Shown: positions 12,566 through 24,200 of the stretch, in pieces
How positions within the stretch are numbered: the first letter of the stretch is position 1
Layout of the letters: every line of letters starts with the position of its first letter
DNA from: Phyllostachys edulis
Taxonomy: Eukaryota; Streptophyta; Magnoliopsida; Poales; Poaceae
Reading direction: 5' to 3'
NCBI GenBank assembly: GCA_036346405.1
Contig: CM070568.1
Location: 30,663,072 to 30,727,071 of the forward strand
DNA length: 64,000 nucleotides
Made by a program: the position numbers and the translations under genes
The notes under the pieces: generated by a model
Told to the model about the DNA's origin: nothing
Seen by the model: only the letters and a program-made list of their open reading frames with translations
The model's database searches: none

Positions 12566-14189
12566 GTTATGTGGCTTGATGAACTGACAAATGCTTTTGT
12601 GGCTGGTAGATATTAGAATAGGAGTAGGAGGTTTTGGCTGAGAGGGTTGAGATAACCTGCTCAAACCTTAAGCCATGGTAGTCGATTGATAGCTATGTTT
12701 CCTTTGTCGTGACAGTGTCCCTCCCTCTCTGTATATGTGCATATGACAGTGTCCCTGTAGTGACTACTCTAATCAACTTGCCTAAACAGCATTAGAAGAT
12801 TACTTGGTTTGTAAATACTCAATTAATAGGTTGTAATTTTTGGACAATAACAATCAGTGAGTATAATCCAGTAGCTCTCATATATGTATGTGTGCTAAGG
12901 TGAATGTTAGTGGATCTTTCATTTTGAAGGTCGGGTGGTAAGTGCACTAAGCAATTAACCTGGGAATGAATACTAGTTTAGAGTTCATGTTTAAAATAGA
13001 GGATAATTTAAGATGAGCAGTAAGTCTCAAGGATCAAAGCATATGCTATCATGTGTTCCTTTTGGGCACTACATCGAAATAAACACTACTTTCTGATTCT
13101 TGTTATGCTGCTATGTGTTTCAATTGGTCAGTAAATTTCTCTAAGGGAGTGCCCTCTCTGGTTTATTGTTATGTTATGATATAATGGGTCGTCAGATTAG
13201 GAGAGTAATTAGAAAAGTTAATCAACAATTAAGTCTAGAGTATTTGATTAGTGACATTTTACTTAGTCAATTCCATGTTGAACTAGTTGTGGTTTGATCA
13301 AGCATAATAGTAGCATGTAAATTGTATAATTAGTAAAGGAGTTCAGGTAGCTAAAACGAAGTAATTAGTAAGTACTGTAAATGCAATGTATACTAGAATA
13401 GTGTTCCCCATTATCCGATGCCTAGTAGGATAAAATTATGCAAAGTTATTGTTACAATTATGGATAATTGTTACTCATGGCTGTAATATGAATTTGTTGA
13501 CCTGATTTTTTTTGCCTGTGGATGAGAAACACTAAGTTATTTTCTAAATCCTAGAAGGCCGTGATCATTTTTTTCCTGATGTGTTACTAAGTTGCGGTAC
13601 TATTTGGATGATTTTTGTCTGTTAATGATGCAAACAGTAATGTGCTATGGTCAGTTTGGCACATTTACACTTACAGAAAATTAGGACCAAGTAAGAACAT
13701 ATACATTTGTTTTAGGACTTCCTTAAGCTTCTTAGAGTCACAATGTACTATTTTGTGGGTCCACTATATGTTTTTCTGTAAGTAAAGAAAAGTGAAAGCA
13801 ATACGCTTAGCTAAGAAAAGAGATTGACAGCTTTTTTATCGGCTCTTATAAAAATAACAATGTTTGAAGCTTTGCTTTCGCTACATATATCTTATTCTCT
13901 TCCTGTGGCCTTGTTATTGGGTGGCATGGAACATTTGTGACGTCCTGATAGCTACGTGACGTGTAGAATTCACAGTGAGTTTTGACATTATCTCTAGAAG
14001 CCTGAAACATGATGTTCTGGTTAGAAACAATTTAGCCAATTAAAGAAATCAAATATAGGCTGAAGGCAAAAAAAAAATATGACTTATCTAATTTCTGCAT
14101 ATAAGATTTCCTGAACGAGTAGCTCATGGCACTCCGAGCGTGTAGCTCTGGCGTACCCAGGAGCAAAGTCCTAGGCGTACTCAAGAATG

Positions 14190-14395
14190 AGCCCTGAGCG
14201 GTCCCAAACACATGGTTTGAGCGGTCTCGATAACGGGATCTCAAGCGTACCTGGGCACGTGGATCTAGGGTAGTATAGGTCGCACTCAGAGGCAAGCTCT
14301 AAGCGGTCCTAAACACGTGGTTTGAGTGGTCTCAAGAGCGGGACCTCGAGCGTGACTGAGCACGAGAGACTCAGATAGTGTAGGATTTGGATCTT
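14190..14395. repeat. Tandem duplication, about 105-bp unit
   Basis: GAGCGGTCCCAAACACATGG near 14196 recurs as AAGCGGTCCTAAACACGTGG near 14301, and the downstream GGTTTGAG-GGTCTC-CGGGA-CTC-AGCGT blocks repeat in the same order. A partial earlier unit precedes it from about 14130. It lies just inside the right TIR of Mutator-like element 1 and could be a subterminal binding array or a simple duplication. Confidence 0.7.
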
Positions 14396-14568
14396 TTTGC
14401 ATCTCATTGTTTCTTGGTGTTATTCGTTCACTGTGTATGGGTGGCGTGACAGTGTTGTTTTGTCACGCTACGGGAGGTGGCGAAACCAAAGGGGTCAGAA
14501 TTGGAAATAAAGTTTGCGAGAGGTTAACTTTAAAATATTAATAAAAAAGGATTAAATAAAAAAAATTC

Positions 14569-14897
14569 TGCTTAAGCCACACAGGAGTTTTTGGCTCATT
14601 TAGTATCTTTTCTAAGCAAAATAGCAAAAATAGCGGACTAGGTTAGTGATAAGCCACCTGCCATCGGATGAGAGCTCATCACGTGTTCTGCCACGCTCTG
14701 GGTCAGCGGCAGGTGGCCTGCCGCGGTGTTTTCGCACGGTCGAGATGCTATTTTTGTCATTTCATTTGTAGGAGGCTATTTTTACTATTCCGCTTTAAAA
14801 ACGTGCTAAATAAATCAAAAACTCTCACAGCAACCATACAAGGATACCATTATCAGGTGCATTTCTATATGGAGTATATACTATAGCGAATATGCAG
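14569..14897. repeat. Host promoter-like segment, copy 2, part 2
   Basis: This continues copy 2 between the two Mutator-like elements and matches 58296-58692 of copy 3 (AGTTTTTGGCTCATTTAGTATC, CAACCATACAAGGATACC). Relative to this copy, copy 3 has about 75 extra bases near 58318-58392. The last 11 bases, CGAATATGCAG (14887-14897), are the left TSD of the MuDR-like element. Confidence 0.85.
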
Positions 14898-15127
14898 AAC
14901 GTTGGACTAATCTAGCCCCTTAGCATCTTTTATTTCCATTTCTAGCCCCCTTAGCGCATAAATTCGCTTGTAGCCCCTCGATGACTGGCCGCCGAGTGGG
15001 ACGAAGAAACCTTAGTTGTCGCCGAGTGACGAAAGAAGAACTAGGTCCGCTAACCCACTCGGCGAACACCAAGTTGTCGCTTCACCCACTAAGCAAAGAA
15101 CTTTGTCGCCTTACCGCATAACCGCTT

Positions 15128-15910
15128 GTCGGATTAGGGTTTTGGATTTGATTAAAAATCGATTAGGGTTTGCAAAATGGAGAGGGTTTGGAAAAAAGAA
15201 TGGAAAAGAATTTTAGGGTTTGCAAAATGGGGAAAAAAATTATGGTTTCAGTTTGGGTTAACGGTTTTCTGAATCATTTAAATTTTGTTCACTATTTCAA
15301 TAAGGTTTTGAACGGGCATTGATATTTGTAAAAACATTCATTAAGAAATACGGCACGGATGTTTGTAAATTAGGGTTACATTTTGTACAAAATCGGAATT
15401 GTACAAAGGACGTGATTGTGTACTATTTGAACAATTTGATATGTGTTATGGAATTGTCTAAAAATTTATGATTTAGGTTGCGAAAAATTGGATAGGTTTA
15501 GTACATTAGGGTTTTATGATTTTATGTGACTTGGAATGTATGGAAGAGAATCGCATTGCAACTCCAATCGAGATATCGATATACAATATGGCTAGTACAC
15601 AGATAATAAATGGGATAACACGATAAGATCATGATTTAATAGTATTTAGGGTTTGAAAAATGGTATTAGTTTTTAGATTTGTTATTAGGGTTTGCTAAAA
15701 TGCACAAATGGTATTTAGGGTTTGAAAAATGGTATTAGTTTATACATTTAGTATTAGGGTTTTGCATTTGGTATTAGGGTTTGGAAAATGCTATTTAATG
15801 GTATTAAAGTTTTCACTATTCAATAAGGGTTTTAACGGGCACTAATATTTGTATAAATACATTCATTAAGAAGTATGGGCACCGAGGTTTGTAAATTAGG
15901 GTTTCATTTA
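15128..15910. repeat. AT-rich array of TTAGGGTTT-containing repeats
   Basis: Units such as TTAGGGTTTGCAAAATGG and TATTAGGGTTTGAAAAATGG recur many times with irregular spacing, and the AACGGGCA-to-AAATTAGGGTT block at 15312-15380 recurs at about 15833-15903. TTTAGGGTTT matches the plant telomere/telobox unit, but spacing is irregular and most copies have different flanks, so this is not a telomere. It sits in the left arm of MuDR-like element 2. Confidence 0.65.
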
Positions 15911-17749
15911 TGCAAACTCGTGGTTTCGTCATGATTCTTACTGTTTGTTGACGGAAATGAGTTTACAAAATTACTTAAACCCTCTGTCATATTGTTGTTG
16001 CTTTTGTAATTTGTGTATTATTTTATGCGCTAGAGAAAGGATGATTAAAAAGCACATCGATGAGGTATAACCTTGATGATGTAATACGCAGATTCGATCT
16101 GTTTCCATCCCTATGATTTTGAAGATGCCTAAAACATGGACGAGTCGATGTTCGTATGCGCATGGTTGTTTCGGGATTGCACTAGAAGAGGCATACTTGC
16201 AATATAGGCTTAGTGGAGACACAAAGACCGAAGTACATAAGAGTCGCAGATGAAGCATCGCTACATGTAGTGACATGGCATGATGGTTCGCTAATCATTT
16301 GTAGTCATCATCGGCGGCGTTGAAGGTAATCGCGTCCCATGAGGTAGCGGGCCGGGTTGTCCTTTCTATCGATAATTTCGGATAACATTTTTGTGCATAA
16401 ATCACAATGTCATACTACACTTTGCGCCAAGACGTAAATCACAATGGCACAACACACAATGATATTATATAACATGTATTATACAACCATGACATTACTT
16501 ATGGTACATCTCCCGCCGCTGTGCGGACGGCGATAGCCGATCCTCGTGGAAGGTAAACCTGTCGGGAGCGGCGTACATCTCGTAAGCCATAGTAGGGTTG
16601 TTGCGTGGGAGGCGCCGCAGTGTATGTGGCTCGATCAAATATGAGCATTCGTCGATCCACTCGTGCTCATCCTGCGGAAAGGGTACTTGGTGAGTTAGTC
16701 GTTGATTTATGCAACGGGAAAATTGTTGTAACTACGTGAAAGCATACCTGCATAGGTTGTTGTGTTGACGAGGATCCTCCCGCCGCCGATTGCCTGCGAG
16801 GTTGTTGTGTCAACGATGATCCTCTCCCGCCACCAGTGCCGCATCGCTGCCGCGACGGTATCCTTTGTGCATGTCGCCGAACCACTGGTGGTGCTCCTGC
16901 AGCTGCGGATGAATGCCACGCGCCAATGATCCGAACCTTTCGTCTGGACGCTGCGGTGAGCATGGCTCGCTGTCGATAGTGGAATAGCGTTGCGTCGGCG
17001 AGGAAGTCATATGCTGCGGCTCCCTCCGCGACGAAGACGGCTGAAGCAGAGTGGTGTCCCCTCTCAAGTGCTGCAAGAACAAACGGTTATGTCAGATACG
17101 TTCGAAAGGAGTGCATGGACAAGTATTGATGAAAACAACCTGTGGCCCGAAGCGCGTCGAGGCTGAGCCACCGTAGCTCGGACGACTTCCAGAGTGTGAC
17201 GGACGTGCGGAGGGTGGTGCCGAGGGAGGTGCCGAGGGAGGTGCCGACGGCGGAGGAGGTGGAGGGTGCCTCGTCCCTCGATCGTTGGCGTGAACGCCGC
17301 GTGGCGACCACGAGTTATGGTCCTCATTGCGCGCCTCGCTTCGGGTCATGGAGCGCACCACCGTAGGACGCGATCAAATGTCTTTATTGCGACCATGGCG
17401 TAGAACTTCTAAACCCTCACGCCGTCACGATCAAGGTGGTAGTGCTTTGCAAGGAAACCAATAGTAAGTTAGAAACATGTTGAATTGTTGAAATTTGTAC
17501 GAAGAATGTTTTACCGTCTCGTCTGGCGTGCCGCTTCGGTGTGATCGGGACTCGCTAGTACAACAAAGATCTTGTATGACCTCCATCGCACGCTCTGGCG
17601 CCGCCCAAGAAGTTTACACCTAGTGCGCGAACGCATTCATCGCAAGTACGCAAAGATACGCCCGATGTCAGAGGCTCGTAACTTCGTGTACCACGCTCGC
17701 CGCCGCTCTCGCCCCACAACGCCGCCCACGGCCGCCGGTCGACCTCGAT

Positions 17750-19008
17750 CGCCGCTCCTCCGGCCTCTCCTCGTTTGTGCGCAATTGAATTCGGATGTCG
17801 AAAATGTAACTTAAATGCGCTAATATGATGCAAAAACGACATACTGGGTGGGCTTTCTCGGTGAGAGGTCGCCTGCCGCGGTGGCACCTCCTGGTGAAGG
17901 CCAAACTGTCTCATGACCCGCTGTGGATTGTACGGCTCGACCATGTGGGAGAAGACCAGGTGGCATGTCGTCAACCGAGTGTCTCGCCCCGGCGCATCGC
18001 GAGGACAATCCAAAGGGGTCGTCTCTACAAGGCTATGCAGGCACCAAAGGCTACCAGATGACCTCGTCCTCGTAGAGTCTCGAATAGGTTGTGGAACTCA
18101 GGGTACAGACGCCTCGGTCTCTCTCTGGCCCAACGTAGCCTGCCAAGTGTCCAACGCGTTCCCATTGTAGGCCCATCGACGGGGTCCTGCCCTCTAGTAC
18201 GACCATAAAGCGATCATCAACCGGAAAGGGTGCACCCTTCTCTCAAAATACGGCCGCCAACAGAAAGTGCTCCACGACCATAGCCGCAGAAGCAGGTAGC
18301 ATACCGCGAGGATGGCTCCCCGCCTGCATTACGCCGAGTGGCATCACACAACCCTCGGTAAGTGGCACAAAGCACCGCAGAGCCCCAATCGTATTGTGGC
18401 ACCTCGTCCGGAAGAGCGCCCACCAAAGACTCGCGAGATGGATGTAGCTCGGGCACACGCAGTCTCCCCGAGTCGAGGGAAACAAGATCCATCCGAACAG
18501 AACAAAAGGTATGCGAGAAGTGTGTCCTAACCGCCGCGACGGGCGCATGCAAAGGGCAAGTCATGTACTCCTTGAGAAGGAATGCGCACACCCGATATGT
18601 TGTCGAGAATCGGGTGACCGAATCTCTCACCATACGCACCTTCCACCGTCGCGTCTCGGAGGTGGCACTATCGAAGACCGCCGAGCAGAGACTGTAAGCA
18701 TAGCTACGCCCTCCGAGTTATGGTCATCTCCCCACCGAAGTGGAAGGTGTGAGTCTCGGTCTCCAACGATCCACGAAGCGCAGATAGGAGTGCCGCCACA
18801 AAGCGAAGCGCGTGCGGATGGTCCAACATGCGGGCAAGGGCAGGAGGCCGGTGTCCCGCGGTGTGGGGATGTACCGCCGTCAAGAGGCCACCTCTCTAGG
18901 GCGCCAGACCGGGCCGGGGTCGACACTGCACCACCCAGCTCGGATCGGTGTCGCGATCCCGGCGTGTGTCGAGTAGCTCATACGGGCCATCATCTCGAGG
19001 TGTGCCAT
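17750..19008 (-). pseudogene. Plant mobile domain (PMD, MAIN-like) gene, frameshifted
   Basis: Pieces of a plant mobile domain (aminotransferase-like PMD family) occur in order on the minus strand but in different frames. From about 19008 a frame starts MAHLEMM. FVDRWRPRLTPSTS lies near 18760, and RWGDDHNSEGVAMLT follows in another frame. LFGWILFPSTRGDCV lies near 18480, then PQYDWGSAVLCATYRGLCD near 18390, then MVEPYNPQRVMRQFGLHQ near 17940. The known family order is DRWRPETHTF, GYILFP, YSWGSAVL, RVxRQFG, which this matches. At least three frame changes break it. A proline-rich low-complexity tail (PPSAPPSAPPSA near 17230) may be its C-terminal region. PMD genes are known from Mutator-like elements and host MAIN/MAIL genes; their role in transposons is unsettled. 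The gene lies 3' of MURA on the same strand. Confidence 0.75.
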
Positions 19009-19108
19009 CTCCTCGCCAACAGAGAAACAACACGTTAGTCCGCATATCAAATGAATGTATGGTATGTAAATAGAAAGCGAAACATACCACAACAGAATGT
19101 AAGTGTAA

Positions 19109-19484
19109 CATCCCAAATCTATGTCTGTGCTTCAAATGTAAGAAAATGAGTAGAAATTAAAAGTTTTGTTGCATCTTGAGGTATTTGAACAATTCTATAA
19201 ATCATGTAAAGGAATTATAGAAAATCAAAACCAAAATCTCAATTGACTCAAATGAAAAACCTCTCATTGGTAATTGACTCAAATCTATAATTCGATTGTT
19301 TCGTTGGGTTCAAGAGCACACTAATAACCAAAGCACCCTCCGTAGGTAATTGATTATTCTCTACTACCATGAACCAAAACTAATAAAGACATATGCACAC
19401 CCATACAACATAACATAACAGTACATATGACCATAATGAGTGAACATATGACCCAGATAACATAACATTACGTCCGTACAGAAA
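19109..19484. other. Intergenic stretch between PMD and MURA remnants
   Basis: AT-rich DNA that begins TGTAACATCCCAAATC at about 19109, a motif like the starts of the LTRs elsewhere in this window, and has ACGTCCGTACA near 19474-19484. No direct repeat flanks it, so I do not call a complete LTR. No coding potential seen. Confidence 0.3.
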
Positions 19485-19567
19485 GGCATGGTTTGACAAC
19501 GATACAACTCATACAAGCCATTAAACTAAGCATGCAACATCACGACTTAGTAATTATATCTTGCTAC

Positions 19568-21905
19568 CTACGGTGCGCTGCTTGTGCTAGATATGTTCGG
19601 GCAGCGGCTGCTGGAGTGGCCAACCGTCTTGCACAGTCTGCATATGGGGCGACGAACCCGTTGCCCGCGCTGGCTATCGTCCATGTCGTTGCGAATGCGT
19701 CGTGACTGGCGTCTTCCACGGCCGGGGTGCTTCAGTGCGTTGTTCGGCACCCACTTCACCTGTCCCAGCCAGAGGTCCCTATAGTGCATGTCCAGGCCAT
19801 ACGAATAGAACTCGGCACCCCAAGTGCCATACAGGTGGTGGATATCGTAGTACTCGGAGATGTAACGCTCCGAGGCCTGGCGCCACGCCGCGCACGCCGC
19901 GTACACATGAGAGCATGGTTTGTGCAGAAGCTGTGGCTTCTTGCAGGTGCACAACGCTTCGTCACCAATCGTGCAGACCTGCTTCCGATCCCCTCTAGCG
20001 TGGCCCATGACATACTTCTCCCTGAGCCGGATCTCGAACTTCTGCCTGACGCCATCCATGGTACGCGCAACGTGCGAACGAGCCTTGCTGATCTTCTTCT
20101 CCATGTACGCGTGCATTACTTCGGAGAATTGCTTCCCATCCTCCAAATGCTTCTTGGCCATCATGGCTCTGTTAACAAAGTACCCAACGGTACGGTTCCA
20201 GCTCTCCTCCACGATCGCAGTGATCGGCAGGGATCGGACACCCTTGTGAAAGTTCGCCGCGAGATGCCTCATGCACCAACGGCTCTTCACATCATTCCAC
20301 CGAACGGCGGCGCGCGCCCCATTTTGCATCACGATACCAACGCGACAGCAACCCAAAGATTGCGGTCCGAGATGATACACACATCCGCGGTCTTGGACCA
20401 CCGCCCGCTTCACATTGGACAGAACCACGACCAACTATCGGTGTTCTCGCCTCAACAATTGCGAAGGCCACGGAGTAATGTCGGTCAGTTCGGCCGCAAC
20501 GGCGATGAGGATGGTACCCTTGTACTTCCCATTATAGGAAGGTGCCGCCCATCGTTAGCACGGGACGACAGTGCTTGAACCCTTCGATCGCCTGACTGAA
20601 GGCCCAGAAGACCCTATCAAGAACAAAACAATTGGGCCGCTCCGTCGGGTGCACCCGATCAAGCTTGTCTATGTATGTCCTGTGGTTTGATTGTGCGATT
20701 TGATGCAAAGATCCTTGGGACTAAGTTGTAAGCCTCTTCGAATGTGCCGAACATTTGCTCCACGACCTTCCGTTTCGCCCGCCATGCCGTCTTGTAGCTG
20801 ACCGCCAACCCCACCATATTGCCAACCTCCGTCACTAGGAGCTTTGGCGAAATGGACACATCTCCAGCGACGAGGTGGCTTATCAGGCTGGCAACATAGG
20901 AGGACGTCATGTTGCGGTGCCTTTGAAGCGGCTCAGCTAGCTCGCATGTGTGGTCCTTCAAAGACCGTTATCCAGGAAGCCTGTGGCATGCCGTGAACCG
21001 CTGCAAGACGGACCTTGCCAAAGACATGATTCATTAACACACCTAACGATGTAGGTGTCGGGGTTGGACCTCTGCACCCGATATGTCCGACCAATGTTAA
21101 TGGCGTATCTAGCAATAGCATCTTTGGCGGCGCTCTTGTCGGAAGCGCCGCCCTAGGAGTAGGGTGTCCCGATTGAACCCCCTCGGCCCTCCGGCCGTGG
21201 CGTAACCAACGATGTCGTTGTAACATCGCCCAATCTTGACGAGACGAAGAAATGTCGGTGGTCACAACACCACCAACTACACCTCCTGCATCAGCTTCTC
21301 CGTCTTGCTCGTCTTCGTAACTAGCTGTTTGCACGTCCTCCTCCTCGCTTTCCACATCTTCCGCCTGGTTGGCTGTACTCGTGGCAATCAATACGGTGCC
21401 CACCATCGCTCCACTCCTTCGTTGGGCTCGGGTTGTCGGACGCCTCCTTAGGTCTCCATCACCCACTTCCTCGCTGCGTCTCCTCCAACACCGGAGACCA
21501 ACGCAGTCGCTCCTCCTCCTCACAAGCTTTCACTGAACCACTAACGCCAGATGTCCCCGCTCTCCTTAATCGAACATAGACCATCGGCGCGCATATATCA
21601 CGGCCTCGGGGTTGCAAACACCTCCATGTAATAGGCCCATGAAGCGCCACTTGTCACCTTCATAAGTTGCCAAAAATCTCGCTCAGACCACCCACCACCG
21701 AGGCATGGCGCGCCGATGCATAGCTTCTTCCTTGCGGCCAGCGATCGAACGCGAGCATACGACGATCGCCTTAGATTCGACAGCTCATGTCCTTCAGACG
21801 GCGCCGGATCACGGTCCGGCCACAATTTGACGGGTCCGCCCCGTACGGCCCGTCTCGTACGAGAGCTTCCCCGTGGAACACGAACAGATCTTGAATCTCC
21901 GCCAT
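19568..21905 (-). pseudogene. MURA-like (MuDR) transposase, broken
   Basis: The start is probably MAEIQDLFVFHGEA at 21905. Recognisable blocks follow: RDFWQLMKVTSGASWAYYME near 21680, SYKTAWRAKRKVVEQMFG near 20790, LDRVHPTERPNCFVLDRVF near 20630, a SWIM zinc finger CTCKKPQLLHKPCSHV near 19930, and a CCHC knuckle CRLCKTVGHSSSRCP near 19610. The last 288 codons (20434-19568) are one open frame holding the C-terminal half. The catalytic region is broken: the usual RPVLTIDGTF block reads RPVLTMGGTFL followed by a stop near 20535, so the first catalytic Asp is lost, and the ISDRN block near 20365 is in a different frame from the downstream ORF. MURA cuts and joins Mutator ends; this copy cannot encode it intact. 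Confidence 0.9.
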
Positions 21906-22169
21906 GAAGTACCTAACACAGGTGCATATTAAACAACTGATATTTTGAAATGTTTGGTTCAAGTTCCTCACACTTCTGTAATTTGTTCACAATCTAATAT
22001 AATGCACATTATGTTCAATTCTATTTCTATTTAAACATCTCTTATAAAATTACAGAATTATGTACGGAATAAATTTTCATGAAAGGTGCAAACAAACCTC
22101 ATTTTTTGTCAAAAGAAAGGTGCAAACAAACTGATTTTTTACACATCAAAAACCCAAAAAAAACTTGCA

Positions 22170-22735
22170 ACTTTGAAAAGATTTAATTAGAAAAATTGAA
22201 TATAATTGAAGTTTATTTTATTCTTTTAAATTATTTTTATTTTCTAAAGACTCAAAAGCGGAGAATTGAAAAAATAGTATCTTCATCGCTACGGTTCTCG
22301 ATCACGTTACTTCACCATGGTGTAGTTAAAGCAGAGTACTTTATGGAGCTTCTACAGAATACAATTGAAGAATTTGAGAAGCATGGTTGTGATTATGAAC
22401 ATACCCTAAAACATGGAGGATTCAATGTCCGGTGTGAGTGGTTCTTTCGGGATTCCACTAGAGAGGCATACCGACATTGAATCCTCTATGTTTTAGGGTA
22501 TCTTCATAATCACAACGAGCGCTTCAAATTTCTTCGCTTGCATTCTCAGAGAAGCTCCATAAAGCACTCGCTTAACTACACCATGGTGAAATAACGTGAT
22601 CAAGAACCTGAGCTTACCAAGATATTTTTTTTTCAATTCTCCGCTTTTCGTAGTCTTTAGAAAATAAAAATAATTTAAATTAATAAAATAAACTTCAATT
22701 ATATTCAAATTTTTTAATTAAAACTTTTCATGTCC
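22170..22735. repeat. Large inverted repeat (arms about 262-270 bp, loop about 33 bp)
   Basis: The left arm (22170-22431) and right arm (22465-22735) are imperfect reverse complements. Matching blocks include GAATATAATTGAAGTTTATT with AATAAACTTCAATTATATTC, GCGGAGAATTGAAAAAA with TTTTTTTTCAATTCTCCGC, CACCATGGTGTAGTTAA with TTAACTACACCATGGTG, and ACCCTAAAACATGGAGGATT with AATCCTCTATGTTTTAGGGT. The transcript would fold into a long hairpin. The arm tip and loop also resemble 16100-16200 in the same element (CCTAAAACATGGA, TTTCGGGATT-CACTAGA-GAGGCATAC). Confidence 0.88.
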
Positions 22736-22828
22736 AATTTTTTCCTTCAATTTTCTCGATTTTTTTTATAAATGGTTGTTTTCCACTTTTCTTTCCTTTC
22801 TCTCTCTAGCACGATTTCAATTAAAAGC

Positions 22829-23695
22829 TAATCACATTGCTAACTACTAAGTCTCGCTAAGTCAATAATTTTACATTGTCGATTACTAAGTCCTAAAATA
22901 TTGACGATTAAAATTATATATACTATGATTAATTTTACATTTTATTTATCCCGCCTTTAATTATCTATTGTCGGTCTCATCGCTATTTGACTTGTACGCT
23001 GCTTAATTAAATACGTTGGTCTAAAAACATACACCTTATCTCCTCACCAACGAAATGTCCTAGCTACCATCCTTCCTTCCCAATCGTTCTTTCCTTCCCA
23101 TTTCTCCTCCAAGGCTTCTCTCCTTGGAGTTATCTCCTCACCGAAGGTACATTACTAACTCTATTTAATTTACAACACTAACAATAATAAGTCCGCTAAG
23201 TCAACTAATTCTCGCCTAATCACATTGCTAACTACTAAGTCTCGTAAGTCAATAATTTTACATTGACTTCTACTACTAAGTCTTCAAATATTTCCTAACG
23301 CCCGATTATTTAATTAATGTCCCGAGTTTTATTGCTAATTAATTTTCTTATACATACTATGATTAATTTTACATTTTATTTATCCCGCACTAATTATCTA
23401 TAAATCGACCTCATTGCTTTTTACTCAGACGCTTAATTAAATACGTTGGTCTAAAAATTACATTGCGTCCATATTTAATTTTACTAACGCTTAATTACAT
23501 TTGCTACTACTAAACTGTTAATACTACTACTAATTTGTTACTTCCTAAATTTCTCCATCTCACCTAATCTCATCCCTAATCCTACCACTAAGTCATAAAT
23601 CCTTCATTAATACTACTACTAATTTGTTACTTCCTAAATTTCTCCTTCTCACCTAATCTCATCCCTAATCCTAGCAATCAACACTAAGTCAAAAT
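22829..23695. repeat. Direct repeats in the right arm of MuDR-like element 2
   Basis: A block with ATCACATTGCTAACTACTAAG and ACTATGATTAATTTTACATT at 22829-23035 recurs at about 23218-23466 (period about 390). A second pair of about 89-bp units with TACTACTACTAATTTGTTAC lies at 23519-23600 and 23609-23695. The DNA is AT-rich and has no coding potential. Confidence 0.75.
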
Positions 23696-23829
23696 ACACC
23701 ATCTGCATAACTATAACTACTTGGTTGGTACAATAAGAAACTACAAATCATCTAATTATATTCTAATGACATTGCTCAAACTAAAGCCGAATGCGAAGGA
23801 CACTAACCTTTTCTAGATGCACAACTTCC

Positions 23830-24200
23830 GTAATTGAACTTGAACTCCCTTCTTCCCCGACCTCTCTTCCTCTCGGCTTTCTTCCTCTCTGCCTTGTTTC
23901 TTGCCTTGCTTCTTCAAATGGCGTCGCCATTTGCTTACCGACGAAGCCCTCCTCTTATGCTGACATTTGAGTGTAAACGGAGCTGCAGCAGTGTGTGTGG
24001 GCGGGCGAGCGCAGCGAAGCCTGCTGCTGGCTGTATGGCATGTGCGCTGTGTGTGGCTGGTGGCGGCTGCTGCTGTGCTATGGCGCTGGAGGAGTGAGCG
24101 CGAAGTGGCGAAGCTGTGGGCTGGGCGCGGCGCGGCGAAGCGGCATGCTGGTCCGGCGGGCTCGAGCGGCCAGTGCGGCGCGTGGCAATGCGCTACAACA
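23830..24200. other. GC-rich segment near the right end of MuDR-like element 2
   Basis: Open on both strands (106-156 aa), rich in Ala, Arg and Cys, with no family recognised. It directly precedes the hairpin at 24201-24312. It may be the 5' region of a gene on the minus strand or simply a GC-rich subterminal region. Confidence 0.3.

Larger units (their letters stand above)
11875..14568. mobile_element. Mutator-like element 1 (2.69 kb, Pack-MULE candidate)
   Basis: Terminal inverted repeats of about 128 bp (11875-12003 and 14439-14568) begin GAATTTTTTTAATTTAATC and both contain the CACTGTCACGCCACCC block. The 9-bp TSD is TGCTCAAGC (11866-11874) and TGCTTAAGC (14569-14577); copy 3 has this site once, uninterrupted (GTGCTGCTTAAGCCAC near 58294). 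Long TIRs and a 9-bp TSD define the Mutator superfamily. No transposase is visible. A GC-rich exon-like segment at 12175-12425 next to an AT-rich remainder is typical of Pack-MULEs. Confidence 0.9.

Noticed and set aside
14889..14897. 9-bp TSD (AATATGCAG) for MuDR-like element 2
   Set aside because: Using 9 bp would leave CTTCG at one end without a counterpart in the other TIR; the 11-bp reading gives matching TIR ends.
15128..15910. Interstitial telomere array
   Set aside because: TTTAGGG-like units are irregularly spaced and embedded in longer AT-rich repeats of the MuDR-like element arm.
17064..17361. Proline-rich ORFs as an independent gene
   Set aside because: Several frames are open over the same low-complexity repeats; more likely the tail of the PMD gene.
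22196..22480. 94-aa ORF and its minus-strand counterpart (22708-22493) as a duplicated gene
   Set aside because: The similarity of the two peptides follows from the inverted repeat itself; there is no sign of codon conservation.
22170..22735. A microRNA precursor
   Set aside because: The arms are far longer than a plant miRNA hairpin and similar along their whole length, which points to a long dsRNA or a rearrangement instead.
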